Notes: generated from the letters alone by a model not told the origin. A DNA stretch of 64,000 nt from Streptomyces tanashiensis (GCF_014648895.1 NZ_BMRZ01000001.1:682001-746000); one strand, 5' to 3'; shown: positions 41,419-50,743, numbered from the stretch's first letter. A program made the numbers and translations.

Positions 41419-42573
41419 TCAGCCCTCCGTACGGGAAGACTCGCTGGTCGTGGCGGTCTGCTGGAACAGCCATTCGGACTTCAGCTCGGCATATCCGGGC
41501 TTGATGACCTCGTTGATCATGGCGAGTCGTTCATCGAAAGGAATGAACGCTGATTTCATCGCATTGACCGTGAACCACTGCATGTCGTCGAGCGTGTAAT
41601 CGAATGCCTCGGTCAGCAGCTCGAATTCCCGGCTCATGCTCGTCCCGCTCATGAGCCGGTTGTCCGTGTTGACCGTGGCCCGGAAGTGGAGCGTGCGGAG
41701 CAGACCGATGGGGTGTTCGGCGAACGAGGCCGCGGCGCCCGTCTGGAGGTTGGAGGAGGGGCACATCTCCAGCGGGATGCGCTTGTCGCGGACGTAGGCC
41801 GCGAGGCGGCCCAGGCGGACCGAGCCGTCGTCGGCGACCTCGATGTCGTCGATGATCCGGACGCCGTGGCCGAGCCGGTCGGCGCCGCACCACTGGAGCG
41901 CCTGCCAGATCGACGGCAGTCCGAAGGCCTCGCCCGCGTGGATCGTGAAGTGGTTGTTCTCCCGCTTGAGGTACTCGAAGGCGTCGAGGTGGCGGGTGGG
42001 CGGGTAGCCGGCCTCGGCGCCCGCGATGTCGAAGCCGACGACGCCGGTGTCGCGGTAGCGGTTGGCGAGTTCGGCGATCTCCAGGGCGCGGGCGGCGTGC
42101 CGCATGGCGGTCAGCAGGGCGCCGACCCGGATGCGGTGGCCGTTGGCCCTGGCCTGCCGCTCGCCCTCGCGGAAGCCCTCGTTGACGGCCTCCACGACCT
42201 CTTCGAGGGTGAGGCCGCCCTCCAGGTGCTGCTCGGGGGCGTACCGCACCTCGGCGTACACGACGCCGTCCTCGGCGAGGTCGACGGCGCACTCGGCGGC
42301 GACGCGGAAGAGGGCGTCCCGGGTCTGCATGACGGCGCAGGTGTGCGCGAAGGTCTCCAGGTACCGCTCCAGGGAGCCGGAGTCGGCGGCTTCGCGGAAC
42401 CAGATGCCGAGCTTGTCGGGCTCCGTCTCGGGGAGCTGCTCGTAGCCCTGCTCCCGGGCGAGTTCGATGATCGTGCCGGGGCGCAGTCCGCCGTCGAGGT
42501 GGTCGTGGAGCAGCACCTTCGGGGCACGGCGGATCTGGTCCGCGGTGGGGACGTTGGGGGTCTGGCTCGTCAT
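41419..42573 (-). CDS. add: Adenosine deaminase
   Basis: A zinc enzyme converting adenosine and deoxyadenosine to inosine and deoxyinosine, feeding the deoD phosphorylase. The 384 residues show the metal-binding [12 protein letters not shown] near 20, [27 protein letters not shown], the HAGEAFG catalytic segment, [16 protein letters not shown] and the zinc-ligand [13 protein letters not shown]. The start ATG is preceded by TAGAGT plus 6 nt and no Shine-Dalgarno (leaderless pattern). The regulon palindrome lies 4 nt upstream of that hexamer. Confidence 0.96.
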   Translation of the reverse strand: MTSQTPNVPTADQIRRAPKVLLHDHLDGGLRPGTIIELAREQGYEQLPETEPDKLGIWFREAADSGSLERYLETFAHTCAVMQTRDALFRVAAECAVDLAEDGVVYAEVRYAPEQHLEGGLTLEEVVEAVNEGFREGERQARANGHRIRVGALLTAMRHAARALEIAELANRYRDTGVVGFDIAGAEAGYPPTRHLDAFEYLKRENNHFTIHAGEAFGLPSIWQALQWCGADRLGHGVRIIDDIEVADDGSVRLGRLAAYVRDKRIPLEMCPSSNLQTGAAASFAEHPIGLLRTLHFRATVNTDNRLMSGTSMSREFELLTEAFDYTLDDMQWFTVNAMKSAFIPFDERLAMINEVIKPGYAELKSEWLFQQTATTSESSRTEG

Positions 42574-42589
42574 TTCCGCACTCTAGCCC

Positions 42590-42601
42590 CTACGCGCGTA
42601 G
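42590..42601. promoter_or_regulatory. Nucleoside-regulon operator, add copy
   Basis: Perfect CTACGCGCGTAG, 4 nt before the inferred add -10 (TAGAGT on the minus strand) and 17 nt before the add start codon. Confidence 0.85.
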
Positions 42602-42665
42602 AACACCTCTCGTGGCGCCGTTTTTCTCGTGGCGGGACGAGGAGCGATCCGCCTAGCCTGCCCGC

Positions 42666-43433
42666 ATGACCTCGACCGCGCCCGAACTCCCGCGCATCCA
42701 CCGGTTCCTGTCCGACTTCCACCGCCGGCAGGCGGCCCGTACCGTCGAGTTCCCCGGCGCCTTCGCGGTGCTCGACGACGCCTACCGGCACTCCCGGGGG
42801 AACAACCACGTGCTCGCCGGAGGGGAGGTGGACCCCGAGGCGCTGGCCGGATACACGGAGGAGGCGCTCGGCCATCTCCCGTACCGCTTCGCGTACGTCC
42901 TCGACGAGACGGCCGCCGCCGCCTGCGTGGCACCGATGGAGAAGGCGGGGTACCGGCACGCCACCTCGCTGATCATGGCGCACCACGGCCCGGTGCCGGA
43001 GCACGGCGGGGCCCGGGAGGTCGACTTCGACGAGCTGCGCGGCCCGGTCGCCGCGTCCTGGCCGCGCTTCGCCCCGCAGGCGCCGCCGGAGCACATCCGC
43101 GACCTGGTGGAGCGCCGGCTGGCTCGGCGGCGCGGGGCCGAGGTCGTGCGGTTCTTCGCCGTGCACACCCCGGAGGGCGAGGTGGCGGCCTGGGTCGACC
43201 TGTACATGGACCCGGCGACGGGCGTGGCGCAGATCGAGGACCTGGTCACCGTGGAGGCCCACCTCGGGCAGGGCTACGCGGGACGGGTGCTGGACACGGC
43301 ACTCCACGAGGCCGCGGCCGCGGGCTGCACGACCCGCTTCCTCACCGCGTTCGCGGGCGACTGGCCGCACCGCTGGTACGGCCGGAAGGGGTTCGCGATC
43401 ACCGGTGCGGTGGCCCGGTTCGAACGGGTATAG
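42666..43433 (+). CDS. GNAT family N-acetyltransferase
   Basis: A 255-residue protein whose C-terminal half is a GNAT acetyltransferase fold: VVRFFAVHTPEGEVAAWVDLYMD and AQIEDLVTVEAHLGQGYAGRVLDTALHEA, where GQGYAG is the acetyl-CoA pyrophosphate loop, then DWPHRWYGRKGF. The N-terminal half (GAFAVLDDAYRHSRGNNHVLAGG) resembles a second, degenerate GNAT domain. The substrate is unknown. TAGCCT plus 6 nt precedes the ATG (leaderless pattern). It is divergent from add across 92 bp, so the add operator might influence it too. Confidence 0.85.
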   Translation: MTSTAPELPRIHRFLSDFHRRQAARTVEFPGAFAVLDDAYRHSRGNNHVLAGGEVDPEALAGYTEEALGHLPYRFAYVLDETAAAACVAPMEKAGYRHATSLIMAHHGPVPEHGGAREVDFDELRGPVAASWPRFAPQAPPEHIRDLVERRLARRRGAEVVRFFAVHTPEGEVAAWVDLYMDPATGVAQIEDLVTVEAHLGQGYAGRVLDTALHEAAAAGCTTRFLTAFAGDWPHRWYGRKGFAITGAVARFERV

Positions 43434-43521
43434 GCACAAGGGGCGTTCGCTCTCCGGACGATACGTAACAGTGACCGCGCGTACGGCTGGCGTACACCTC
43501 CGCTTCTGAGACTGTTCTGCC

Positions 43522-44298
43522 ATGGCGCACTTCGCACTCGTGGGGCCGCCCGAAACCCGGAGACCCCGGCTCGGACGTCCCGTCAGTTCCCGGTCGGCGA
43601 CGGCGGCGGTGGGCGGCGTGGTGCTGCTCCTGCCGGACGGTGAGCCGGTGTCGGCACGACGGGCCTCCGCGAGGGCGCGCGCGGCGATGCTTCCGCTGGG
43701 GCGCGGCCTGGTCCGGGCGGGCCGGTCCGAGGGACTCGCTGCGCACGTGGTGCGCTACCGGGCGCGCGGCTGGAACGGGGCGGACGCGGACCTCGTGGCG
43801 GACGCCTCCTGGGCGGTCGCGGAGGCCGTACGGCTCTACGGCGACGTACCGGTCTGCCTCCTGGGGCACGGCATGGGGGCGCGGGCGGCGCTGCGGGCGG
43901 CCGGGCATCCGGCGGTGAGCGCGGTGCTCGCGCTCGCGCCGTGGCTGCCGGAGGACGACGTGGCGGCGGAACCGGAGCCGGTGCGGCAGCTGGTGGGGCG
44001 CAGGGTGCTGCTCGTGCACGGCACGAACGACGCGCGGACGGACCCGGAGCTGTCGTTCCGGTTCGCCGAGCGGGCGAAGAAGGCCAACCGGGAGACCTGC
44101 CGCTTCGAGGTCCACTCGGACGGACACGCGCTGCGCCAGTACGCGGACGAGGTCCGGGCCCTCGCCGCGGACTTCGTGCTCGGCGCCCTCTTCGCCCGGC
44201 CGGTCGCCCGTCCGGTGACCGACGCGATGGCGGCTCCCCCGCCGCTGGGCCTGCGGATGCCGCTGGCGGCGGGCTTCGGGGGCTCACGCCGGAGGTGA
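43522..44298 (+). CDS. Alpha/beta-hydrolase fold protein without the nucleophilic serine
   Basis: A 258-residue protein with the alpha/beta-hydrolase layout: VVLLLPDGEPV (strand and oxyanion loop), VVRYRARGWNG, VCLLGHGMGARAALRAA (nucleophile elbow), LALAPWLP, VLLVHGTNDARTDP (acid) and FEVHSDGHALR (His). The elbow reads G-H-G-M-G with Gly117 where GxSxG enzymes have Ser, so conventional hydrolysis is unlikely. The N-terminus is Arg-rich. It may be a binding or regulatory protein. Function unknown. Confidence 0.8.
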   Translation: MAHFALVGPPETRRPRLGRPVSSRSATAAVGGVVLLLPDGEPVSARRASARARAAMLPLGRGLVRAGRSEGLAAHVVRYRARGWNGADADLVADASWAVAEAVRLYGDVPVCLLGHGMGARAALRAAGHPAVSAVLALAPWLPEDDVAAEPEPVRQLVGRRVLLVHGTNDARTDPELSFRFAERAKKANRETCRFEVHSDGHALRQYADEVRALAADFVLGALFARPVARPVTDAMAAPPPLGLRMPLAAGFGGSRRR

Positions 44299-45255
44299 GG
44301 GCTCCTTCGGCAGCAGGTGGCCGCGCCTGCCGAGGAGGAACTTCTTGAAGGCGGCCACCGGGGCGGTGTCCGGGTGGCCGTCGAGCCAGGCGACGCCGAT
44401 CTCGCGGACCGCGCGCGGCGCGGTGACGGTGAGTTCGACGACGCCGGGGCGGGGGACGGCCGGCGGGGGCAGCAGCGCCACGCCGAGCCCGGCGGCGACG
44501 AGGCCGCGCAGGGTCTCGGCCTCCTCGCCCTCGAAGGCGACCCGGGGCTTGAAGCCGGCCTCCGCGCACAGGTCGTCGGTGATGCGGCGGAGCCCGTACC
44601 CCGGCTCCAGGGTCACGAAGGTCTCGTCCGCGGCCTCGGCGAGGCGCACCCGCTTGCGGCCCGCGAGCCGGTGGTCGTCCGGGACGACGAGCCGCAGCCG
44701 CTGCTCGTCCAGGCGCCGGGCCACCAGGTCGGGGGCGTCCGGCACCGGGGAGGTCAGGCAGAGGTCGAGGTCGCCGGCCCGCAGCCGCTCGATCATGGCC
44801 TCGCCGTAGTTCTGGACGAGGGTGAAGCGGATCCTCGGGTGGTCCACGCGGAAGGCGCGGATGAGTCCGGGGACGGTCTCGGAGCCCATCGTGTGGAGGA
44901 AACCGAAGGCGACGCGCCCGGCGGTCGGGTCGGCGTCGGCCCGCACGGTGTCGGCGGCCCGCTCCACCTCGGCGAGGGCCCGCTCGGCGGCGGTGAGGAA
45001 GCGGCGGCCCGCCGGGGTGAGGGAGACCGTGCGGCCGCGCCGGGCGAAGAGGGTGACGCCGAGGTCCTGTTCGAGCCGGACCATGGCCCGCGAGAGCGTC
45101 GACTGCGGGACGCCCATCTCGGCCGCGGCACGGGTCACGTGCTCGTGCCGGGCGACGGCTGCGAAGTACGCGAGCCGCGGAGCGAGCAGCGCACCCATGT
45201 CTTCTTCGTTACTGTTCGGTGACAGGCGAGGCTGCGACCTGTACTCATGCACCAT
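44284..45255 (-). CDS. LysR family transcriptional regulator
   Basis: A 323-residue LTTR. Its HTH is LAYFAAVARHEHVTRAAAEMGVPQSTLSRAMVRLEQDLGVTLFARRGRTVSLT (in pieces), followed by a two-lobed effector domain (VAFGFLHTMGSETVPGLI, LDLCLTSPVPDAPDL, RLRLVVPDDHRLAG, LGVALLPPPAVP). It is divergent from an MFS transporter across 62 bp and probably controls it. I used the ATG at 45255. TGTAAT plus 7 nt precedes it, and the divergent promoters leave little room for anything else. An ATG at 45198 is the alternative. Confidence 0.9.
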   Translation of the reverse strand: MVHEYRSQPRLSPNSNEEDMGALLAPRLAYFAAVARHEHVTRAAAEMGVPQSTLSRAMVRLEQDLGVTLFARRGRTVSLTPAGRRFLTAAERALAEVERAADTVRADADPTAGRVAFGFLHTMGSETVPGLIRAFRVDHPRIRFTLVQNYGEAMIERLRAGDLDLCLTSPVPDAPDLVARRLDEQRLRLVVPDDHRLAGRKRVRLAEAADETFVTLEPGYGLRRITDDLCAEAGFKPRVAFEGEEAETLRGLVAAGLGVALLPPPAVPRPGVVELTVTAPRAVREIGVAWLDGHPDTAPVAAFKKFLLGRRGHLLPKEPSPPA

Positions 45256-45317
45256 GGGAACGATTACAGCAGTTCCGTGCATTGGACGCATGAAGCGGAG
45301 CGTCCTACGTTCGTGAC

Positions 45318-46577
45318 ATGCCTTCCGCCAGTACCAAGGCGGCCGCCACCACCGCGTCCGCCGACACCCGCCTCGCCCCCGGCGCCCCCGGCCACCGCCG
45401 GATGAGCCTCGCGCTCTTCGCCGCCGGACTGGCCGCCTTCGCCCTCCTCTACTCCACGCAGGCCCTCCTCCCGGCCATCTCGGCCGAGTTCGGCGCCACC
45501 GCGTCCGCCGCCTCCTGGACGGTCTCCGCCGCGACCGGCGCCCTCGCCCTCTGCGTACTGCCGCTCAGCGCCCTCTCGGAGCGCTTCGGCCGGCGCACGA
45601 TGATGATCGCCTCCCTCACGATCGCGGTCGCCGTCGCGCTCCTCGTGCCCCTGGCCCCGAACCTGGAGTCCCTGATCGCCCTCCGCGCGATCCAGGGCGC
45701 CGCGCTCGCCGGACTCCCGGCCTCGGCGATGGCGTACCTCGCCGAGGAGGTGCGGCCCAAGGCGCTGGTCGCCGCGATCGGCCTCTTCGTGGCGGGCAAC
45801 TCGATCGGCGGCATGAGCGGCCGGCTGGTGACCGGCTGGGTCGCGCAGATGTGGGGCTGGCGGGCGGGTCTGGCCGCCGTCGGCCTGACCTCCCTGGTGT
45901 GCGCGCTCGCCTTCCGGGCGCTGCTCCCGAAGGCCCGGCACTTCACCCCCGGCACCCTGAACCCGAAGGCGCTCGCCCGGACCGTCCGGGGTCACCTCGC
46001 CGACCCGCTGCTGATGCGGCTCTACGTGATCGGCGCGCTGTTCATGACGGTCTTCGGCGCCGTGTACACGGTGATCGGCTACCGCCTGGTCGAGGCTCCG
46101 TTCTCGCTCCCGCAGGGCGTGATCGGGTCGATCTTCCTGATCTACCTGGTCGGCACGGTCGCCTCGGCGGCCGCGGGCCGGCTCGTCGGACGGCTCGGCC
46201 GGCGCGGGGCGCTGTACCTGGCGGTCTCGACGACGGCGGCGGGCCTGCTGTTCTCGCTGTCCGACTCCCTCGCCCTGGTCCTCGTGGGCCTGGTCCTGAT
46301 CACGGCCGGATTCTTCGCCGGGCACGCGGTCGCCTCCTCCTCGGTGAGCCGCACGGCGAAGACGGGCCGCGCGCAGGCCTCGGCGCTGTACCAGTCCGCG
46401 TACTACCTGGGCAGCAGCGCGGGCGGCACGCTCGGCGCGATCGCCTTCCACGCGGGCGGCTGGGCGGGCACGGTCCTCATCGGCCTGGTCGCGGTCCTCG
46501 GCGTCGTCTCGGTCACCCTGTACGGCTCGCACAGCGCCCGGGTCGCGGAGCGCCGGCTGCATCCGGCCGCGGTCTGA
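45318..46577 (+). CDS. MFS transporter, YnfM/DHA1 type
   Basis: A 419-residue, 12-helix major facilitator. Helix 1 (LALFAAGLAAFALLYSTQALLPAISAEFG) with the STQALLP motif, ALSERFGRRTMM (loop 2-3), ALAGLPASAMAYLAEEV and GNSIGGMSGRLVTGWVAQ are typical of the YnfM-like efflux group. The substrate is not determinable. TACGTT plus 6 nt precedes the ATG (leaderless pattern). The divergent LysR gene is the likely regulator. Confidence 0.92.
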   Translation: MPSASTKAAATTASADTRLAPGAPGHRRMSLALFAAGLAAFALLYSTQALLPAISAEFGATASAASWTVSAATGALALCVLPLSALSERFGRRTMMIASLTIAVAVALLVPLAPNLESLIALRAIQGAALAGLPASAMAYLAEEVRPKALVAAIGLFVAGNSIGGMSGRLVTGWVAQMWGWRAGLAAVGLTSLVCALAFRALLPKARHFTPGTLNPKALARTVRGHLADPLLMRLYVIGALFMTVFGAVYTVIGYRLVEAPFSLPQGVIGSIFLIYLVGTVASAAAGRLVGRLGRRGALYLAVSTTAAGLLFSLSDSLALVLVGLVLITAGFFAGHAVASSSVSRTAKTGRAQASALYQSAYYLGSSAGGTLGAIAFHAGGWAGTVLIGLVAVLGVVSVTLYGSHSARVAERRLHPAAV

Positions 46578-46629
46578 GACAGGACAGAAGGCGCACGCGG
46601 GATTGCCCTCCCGTGCTGCAACCTTTCAC

Positions 46630-46671
46630 ACTCCCCCGTACGTCCTCAAGGACAGGGACTCTAGGGGGAGT
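46630..46671 (+). promoter_or_regulatory. Hairpin sequestering the ribosome-binding site of the L,D-transpeptidase gene
   Basis: ACTCCCCC (46630-46637) pairs perfectly with GGGGGAGT (46664-46671), which contains the ribosome site. An inner GTCC-TCAA-GGAC hairpin stacks inside. The only good ribosome site is buried in the stem. Confidence 0.55.
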
Positions 46672-46679
46672 TGACGATC

Positions 46680-47387
46680 ATGAACAGAATCACGCAACGC
46701 ATAGGCAGAAGGGCGGGCATCGCCGCCGGGATCACGTCGCTCGTGGTGCCGATGACGATCGCGCTCGGTACGGCCCCGGCGCAGGCGGCGTCCTGCAACG
46801 TGACGACGGGGCCGTACCAGAAGCAGGTGGAGAAGTTCCTCGGACGGACGGTCGACGGGCGCCAGTCGCTCGGCGACTGCCAGGCCATCCAGGCCTTCCA
46901 GCGCAAGCACGGCATCACCCCGTCCGTGGGGTACGCCGGGCCGCTGACCTGGCGCACCATGAACACGATGATCCAGCAGAAGGCGGCCGGGTCGAACCCC
47001 AACAAGGACCGCAGGTGTCCGACCAACAAGGGCCGGATCGCCTGCGTCGACCTGACCCGCCAGCTGAGCTGGATCCAGGACGGCTCGCGCCTGAAGTACG
47101 GGCCGGTGCCGGTCCGCACGGGCAAGGACGGCACCGAGACCCGTACGGGCGCCAAGAAGATCTACTGGCGGAACATCAACCACTGGTCGACGCTCTACCA
47201 CGTCTCCATGCCGTACTCGCAGTTCTTCGACGGCGGCCAGGCCTTCCACTCGACCACCAAGTCCATGTGGAACCCGCCGGGCTCCGGCGGCTGCGTCAAC
47301 ATGACGTCGAAGGACGCGAAGGCGTACTGGAACCTGCTCAGGAACGGGGACGACGTCTTCGTCTACGGGCGCAAGCCGGGAACCTGA
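46680..47387 (+). CDS. Secreted L,D-transpeptidase with peptidoglycan-binding domain
   Basis: An extracellular enzyme that makes 3-3 crosslinks or otherwise acts on peptidoglycan stem peptides. The 235 residues have a signal peptide (cleavage after AQA near 36), a PG_binding_1 domain (GPYQKQVEKFLGRTVDGRQSLGDCQAIQAFQRKHGITP in pieces) and a YkuD catalytic domain from about 115. The domain has FHSTTKSMW (catalytic His) and GSGGCVNM (catalytic Cys205). I chose the ATG at 46680, 9 nt after GGGGGAG. Expression may depend on melting the leader hairpin. Confidence 0.92.
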   Translation: MNRITQRIGRRAGIAAGITSLVVPMTIALGTAPAQAASCNVTTGPYQKQVEKFLGRTVDGRQSLGDCQAIQAFQRKHGITPSVGYAGPLTWRTMNTMIQQKAAGSNPNKDRRCPTNKGRIACVDLTRQLSWIQDGSRLKYGPVPVRTGKDGTETRTGAKKIYWRNINHWSTLYHVSMPYSQFFDGGQAFHSTTKSMWNPPGSGGCVNMTSKDAKAYWNLLRNGDDVFVYGRKPGT

Positions 47388-47420
47388 CCCCGGCTGTCGG
47401 TCCCCTGCGGTAGCTTCCCT

Positions 47421-47449
47421 CTCACCGGCACCGAACGGGTGCCGGTGAG
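47421..47449 (+). terminator. Terminator after the L,D-transpeptidase gene
   Basis: CTCACCGGCACC and its complement form a perfect 12-bp stem with loop GAACG. It also lies just upstream of the sigma-factor start, so it could double as a leader structure. Confidence 0.75.
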
Positions 47450-47471
47450 GGGTGAGTGGGGTGTGGACCCG

Positions 47472-48443
47472 ATGAGCGACGCCGCGACGGCGACGACCGA
47501 GGAACTCGACAAGTACCGCAGGGAGCTGACCGGTTACTGCTACCGGATGCTCGGATCCTCCTTCGAGGCGGAGGACGCGGTGCAGGACACCATGGTCCGC
47601 GCCTGGAAGGCCATCGACTCCTTCGAGGGCCGCTCCTCACTGCGGTCCTGGCTCTACCGGATCGCCACCAACGTCTGCCTGGACGCGCTGAACGCCGGCA
47701 ACCGGAGGGCACGGCCGATGGATCTGACCTCCCCGACCCCGGTGGCGCAGGCGCAGCTCGTCAAGCAGCCGGAGATCACCTGGCTGGAGCCCGTCCCCGA
47801 CGGCCGGGTGATGCCCTCGGTCGGCGACCCGGCGGAAGCGGCCGTCGCCCGTGAGACCGTGCGGCTCGCGTTCGTGGCCGCGCTCCAGCACCTGCCGCCC
47901 AAGCAGCGGGCCGTGCTGATCCTGCGCGAGGTGCTCGCCTGGAAGGCGAGCGAGGTCGCCGAGCTCCTCGACACCTCCGTCGCCTCGGTCAACAGCGCCC
48001 TCCAGCGGGCCCGCGCGACCCTCGCCGAGCAGGCGCCGGCCGCCTCCGACCCGGCGAACCCGCTGGACGAGGAGCAGCAGGCGCTCCTGGAGCGCTATGT
48101 CGCCGCCTTCGAGGGCTACGACATGAAGGCGCTGACGGCGCTCCTCCACGAGGACGCGACGATGTCCATGCCGCCGTACGACCTGTGGCTCCGCGGCCAC
48201 GACGACATCGTCGGCTGGATGCTGGGCGTCGGCGAGGTCTGCGCGGGCTCCCGGCTCGTGCCGACCGTGGCGAACGGCTCCCCGGCCTTCGCCCAGTACC
48301 ACCCGGACCCGGCGGGCGGCTTCAGCCCGTGGGCGCTGATCGTCCTGGAGCTGCGGGACGGCAAGGTCGGCGGGATGGACTTCTTCCTGGACACCGAGCG
48401 CTGGTTCCCGCTCTTCGACCTCCCGGCACGGCTGGAGGCCTAG
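47472..48443 (+). CDS. ECF sigma factor with C-terminal SnoaL-like domain (SigG/ECF56-like)
   Basis: A 323-residue sigma factor. Region 2 is [57 protein letters not shown] (in pieces) and region 4 is [41 protein letters not shown]. After a linker, residues about 205-320 form an NTF2/SnoaL-like domain ([27 protein letters not shown]). In such families this extension replaces a separate anti-sigma factor. No anti-sigma gene is adjacent. An in-frame GTG at 47463 is an alternative start. It overlaps the convergent STAS gene by 4 nt. Confidence 0.9.
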   Translation: MSDAATATTEELDKYRRELTGYCYRMLGSSFEAEDAVQDTMVRAWKAIDSFEGRSSLRSWLYRIATNVCLDALNAGNRRARPMDLTSPTPVAQAQLVKQPEITWLEPVPDGRVMPSVGDPAEAAVARETVRLAFVAALQHLPPKQRAVLILREVLAWKASEVAELLDTSVASVNSALQRARATLAEQAPAASDPANPLDEEQQALLERYVAAFEGYDMKALTALLHEDATMSMPPYDLWLRGHDDIVGWMLGVGEVCAGSRLVPTVANGSPAFAQYHPDPAGGFSPWALIVLELRDGKVGGMDFFLDTERWFPLFDLPARLEA

Positions 48444-48715
48444 AGATCCAGGGTCTCGTCAAGCCCGGTGAGGCGGAGCAGGGTCCGCAGCTGGGGGCCC
48501 GCGCCCTCGAAGCGGATCCGGTGGCCCCGCCGTCCGGCGGCGAGCTTCAGCCGGGCGAGGGCGTCGACGGCGGCGAGGTCGGCGCGTGCGAGCGCGCCGA
48601 CCCGGCAGACGACCTCACCGGGCGGGGCGGCGGCGAGCTCGGCGCAGAGCCGGGCGACGTCCTCCCGACCGGGCCGGGCGGGCAGGGTCACGACGAGGGG
48701 CTGACTGGTGTCCAC
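48440..48715 (-). CDS. STAS domain protein
   Basis: A 91-residue single-domain STAS protein (anti-anti-sigma factor-like): [58 protein letters not shown] in pieces, then [21 protein letters not shown]. The position that is a phosphorylated Ser/Thr in SpoIIAA-type proteins is Asp-Leu here ([11 protein letters not shown]), so it may not be kinase-controlled. It has a GTG start. It is convergent with the ECF sigma gene and divergent from the HAD gene. Confidence 0.82.
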   Translation of the reverse strand: MDTSQPLVVTLPARPGREDVARLCAELAAAPPGEVVCRVGALARADLAAVDALARLKLAAGRRGHRIRFEGAGPQLRTLLRLTGLDETLDL

Positions 48716-48765
48716 GTTCCGTACGACCGTCCGGGCCGGCGGAACTCATCGCTAGGCTCGCGATC

Positions 48766-49431
48766 ATGACTCTTGAGCCTGTCGAACTGGTGATCTTCGA
48801 CTGTGACGGCGTTCTGGTGGACAGCGAGCGGATCTACTGCCGGGTGGACCGGGAGGTCTTCGCCTCCCTCGGTGCCGAGTTCACCGAGGCGGAGATGGCC
48901 GAGTACTTCGTGGGCTCCTCGCACGAGATGCTCACCGCGATCGTCGAGGAGCGGCGGGGCCGGCCCCTCGAACCCGGCTGGCAGGCCCCCTTCAGGCAGC
49001 GGTACGAGGACGCCCTCGACGCGGAGCTGACCGCCGTGGAGGGCGTCGTCGACGTCCTGGACGCCCTGTCCGTCCCGTACTGCCTCGCCTCCAACGGCAG
49101 CCACCCCACCATCCGGAAGAACCTGGGCCGGGCCGGGCTGCTCGACCGCTTCGAGGGCCGCGTGTTCAGCGCCCGCGACGTCGCCCGCGGCAAGCCCGCC
49201 CCGGACCTCTTCCTGCACGCGGCCGCGTCCATCGGCGTCCCGCCGGAGCGCTGCGCGGTCGTCGAGGACAGCCCGTACGGCGTCCAGGCCGCCCGCGCCG
49301 CCGGCATGCGCGCCTTCGGCTACTGCGGCGGCCTGACCCGCGCGGACCGCCTGACGGGCCCCCGCACGACCGTCTTCGACGACATGCGGGAGCTGCCGGG
49401 GTTGCTCGGGGAGCCGGTGCGTCCGGTGTAG
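48766..49431 (+). CDS. HAD superfamily hydrolase (subfamily IA)
   Basis: A 221-residue phosphatase of the beta-phosphoglucomutase/GPH-like group: nucleophile motif FDCDGVLVDSE (Asp12, Asp14), helical cap, CLASNGSHPTIRKNL (motif II), ARGKPAPDLFLHAA (motif III) and VVEDSPYGVQAARAAGM (motif IV). It probably acts on a small sugar phosphate. TAGGCT plus 7 nt precedes the ATG with no Shine-Dalgarno, so a leaderless mRNA is likely. Confidence 0.92.
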   Translation: MTLEPVELVIFDCDGVLVDSERIYCRVDREVFASLGAEFTEAEMAEYFVGSSHEMLTAIVEERRGRPLEPGWQAPFRQRYEDALDAELTAVEGVVDVLDALSVPYCLASNGSHPTIRKNLGRAGLLDRFEGRVFSARDVARGKPAPDLFLHAAASIGVPPERCAVVEDSPYGVQAARAAGMRAFGYCGGLTRADRLTGPRTTVFDDMRELPGLLGEPVRPV

Positions 49432-49465
49432 GCGCCTCCCACCGGCTCCCTCGGGATCCCCGGTC

Positions 49466-50743
49466 TCAGGCGATGCGGTCCAGCACGATCGGGTTCGGGG
49501 TGAACGTCGTGCCCTCGGCCGCGATGTCCCACGAGTCGTTCAGGGACTTCAGGGCGTAGTCGAACTTCTCCGGGGTGTCCGTGTGGAGGGTCAGCAGCGG
49601 CTGGCCCGCCGTCACCGTGTCGCCCGGCTTCGCGTGGAGCTCGACGCCCGCGCCCGCCTGCACCGGGTCCTCCTTGCGGGCACGGCCCGCGCCCAGGCGC
49701 CAGGCGGCGATGCCGATGTCGTACGCGTCGAGGCGGGTGAGGACGCCGGTCGACGGGGCCGTGACGACGTGCTGCTCGCGGGCGACCGGCAGGGCCGCGT
49801 CCGGGTCGCCGCCCTGCGCCGCGATCATCCGGCGCCAGACGTCCATCGCCGAGCCGTCCGCGAGCGCCTTCGCCGGGTCGGCGTCCTTGATGCCGGCCGC
49901 GTCGAGCATCTCGCGGGCGAGCGCGACGGTCAGCTCGACGACGTCCGCCGGGCCGCCGCCCGCGAGGACCTCGACCGACTCGCGGACCTCCAGCGCGTTG
50001 CCGGCGGTCAGGCCCAGCGGGGTGGACATGTCGGTGAGCAGCGCGACGGTCTTCACGCCGCTGTCGGTGCCGAGACCGACCATGGTCCGCGCCAGCTCAC
50101 GCGCGTCCTCGATGTTCTTCATGAAGGCGCCGGTGCCGACCTTGACGTCGAGGACGAGCGAGCCGGTGCCCTCGGCGATCTTCTTCGACATGATCGACGA
50201 GGCGATGAGGGGAATCGCCTCCACCGTGCCCGTGACGTCGCGGAGCGCGTACAGCTTCTTGTCCGCCGGGGCCAGGCCGTCGCCCGCCGCGCAGATGACC
50301 GCGCCCGTGGTGTCGAGGACGTGCAGCATCTCCTCGTTGGAGAGCAGCGCGCGCCAGCCCGGGATGGACTCCAGCTTGTCGAGCGTGCCGCCGGTGTGGC
50401 CGAGGCCCCGGCCGGAGAGCTGCGGCACGGCCGCGCCGCAGGCGGCGACGAGCGGGGCGAGCGGGAGGGTGATCTTGTCGCCGACGCCGCCGGTGGAGTG
50501 CTTGTCGGCGGTCGGGCGGGAGAGGGAGTCGAAGTTCATGCGCTCGCCGGAAGCGATCATGGCGGCGGTCCAGCGGGCGATCTCCGCACGGTTCATGCCG
50601 TTCAGCAGGATGGCCATGGCCAGGGCCGACATCTGCTCGTCGGCTACCACACCGCGGGTGTAGGCGTCGATGACCCAGTCGATCTGCTCCGGGCTCAGCT
50701 CGCCCTTGTCCCGCTTCGTGCGGATGACGGAGATGACGTCCAT
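49466..50743 (-). CDS. deoA: Thymidine (pyrimidine-nucleoside) phosphorylase
   Basis: This enzyme phosphorolyses thymidine and deoxyuridine to base and deoxyribose-1-phosphate. Of 425 residues, the N-terminal helices (MDVISVIRTKRDKGELSPEQIDWVIDAYTRG in pieces) lead to the phosphate-binding DKHSTGGVGDKITL, the signature SGRGLGHTGGTLDKLESIPG and VKTVALLTDMSTPLG. The C-terminal PYNP domain includes HAKPGDTVTAGQPLLTLHTDTPEKF. The ATG has GAGG 7 nt upstream. The operator at 50758-50769 overlaps the 5' end of the leader. Confidence 0.96.
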   Translation of the reverse strand: MDVISVIRTKRDKGELSPEQIDWVIDAYTRGVVADEQMSALAMAILLNGMNRAEIARWTAAMIASGERMNFDSLSRPTADKHSTGGVGDKITLPLAPLVAACGAAVPQLSGRGLGHTGGTLDKLESIPGWRALLSNEEMLHVLDTTGAVICAAGDGLAPADKKLYALRDVTGTVEAIPLIASSIMSKKIAEGTGSLVLDVKVGTGAFMKNIEDARELARTMVGLGTDSGVKTVALLTDMSTPLGLTAGNALEVRESVEVLAGGGPADVVELTVALAREMLDAAGIKDADPAKALADGSAMDVWRRMIAAQGGDPDAALPVAREQHVVTAPSTGVLTRLDAYDIGIAAWRLGAGRARKEDPVQAGAGVELHAKPGDTVTAGQPLLTLHTDTPEKFDYALKSLNDSWDIAAEGTTFTPNPIVLDRIA

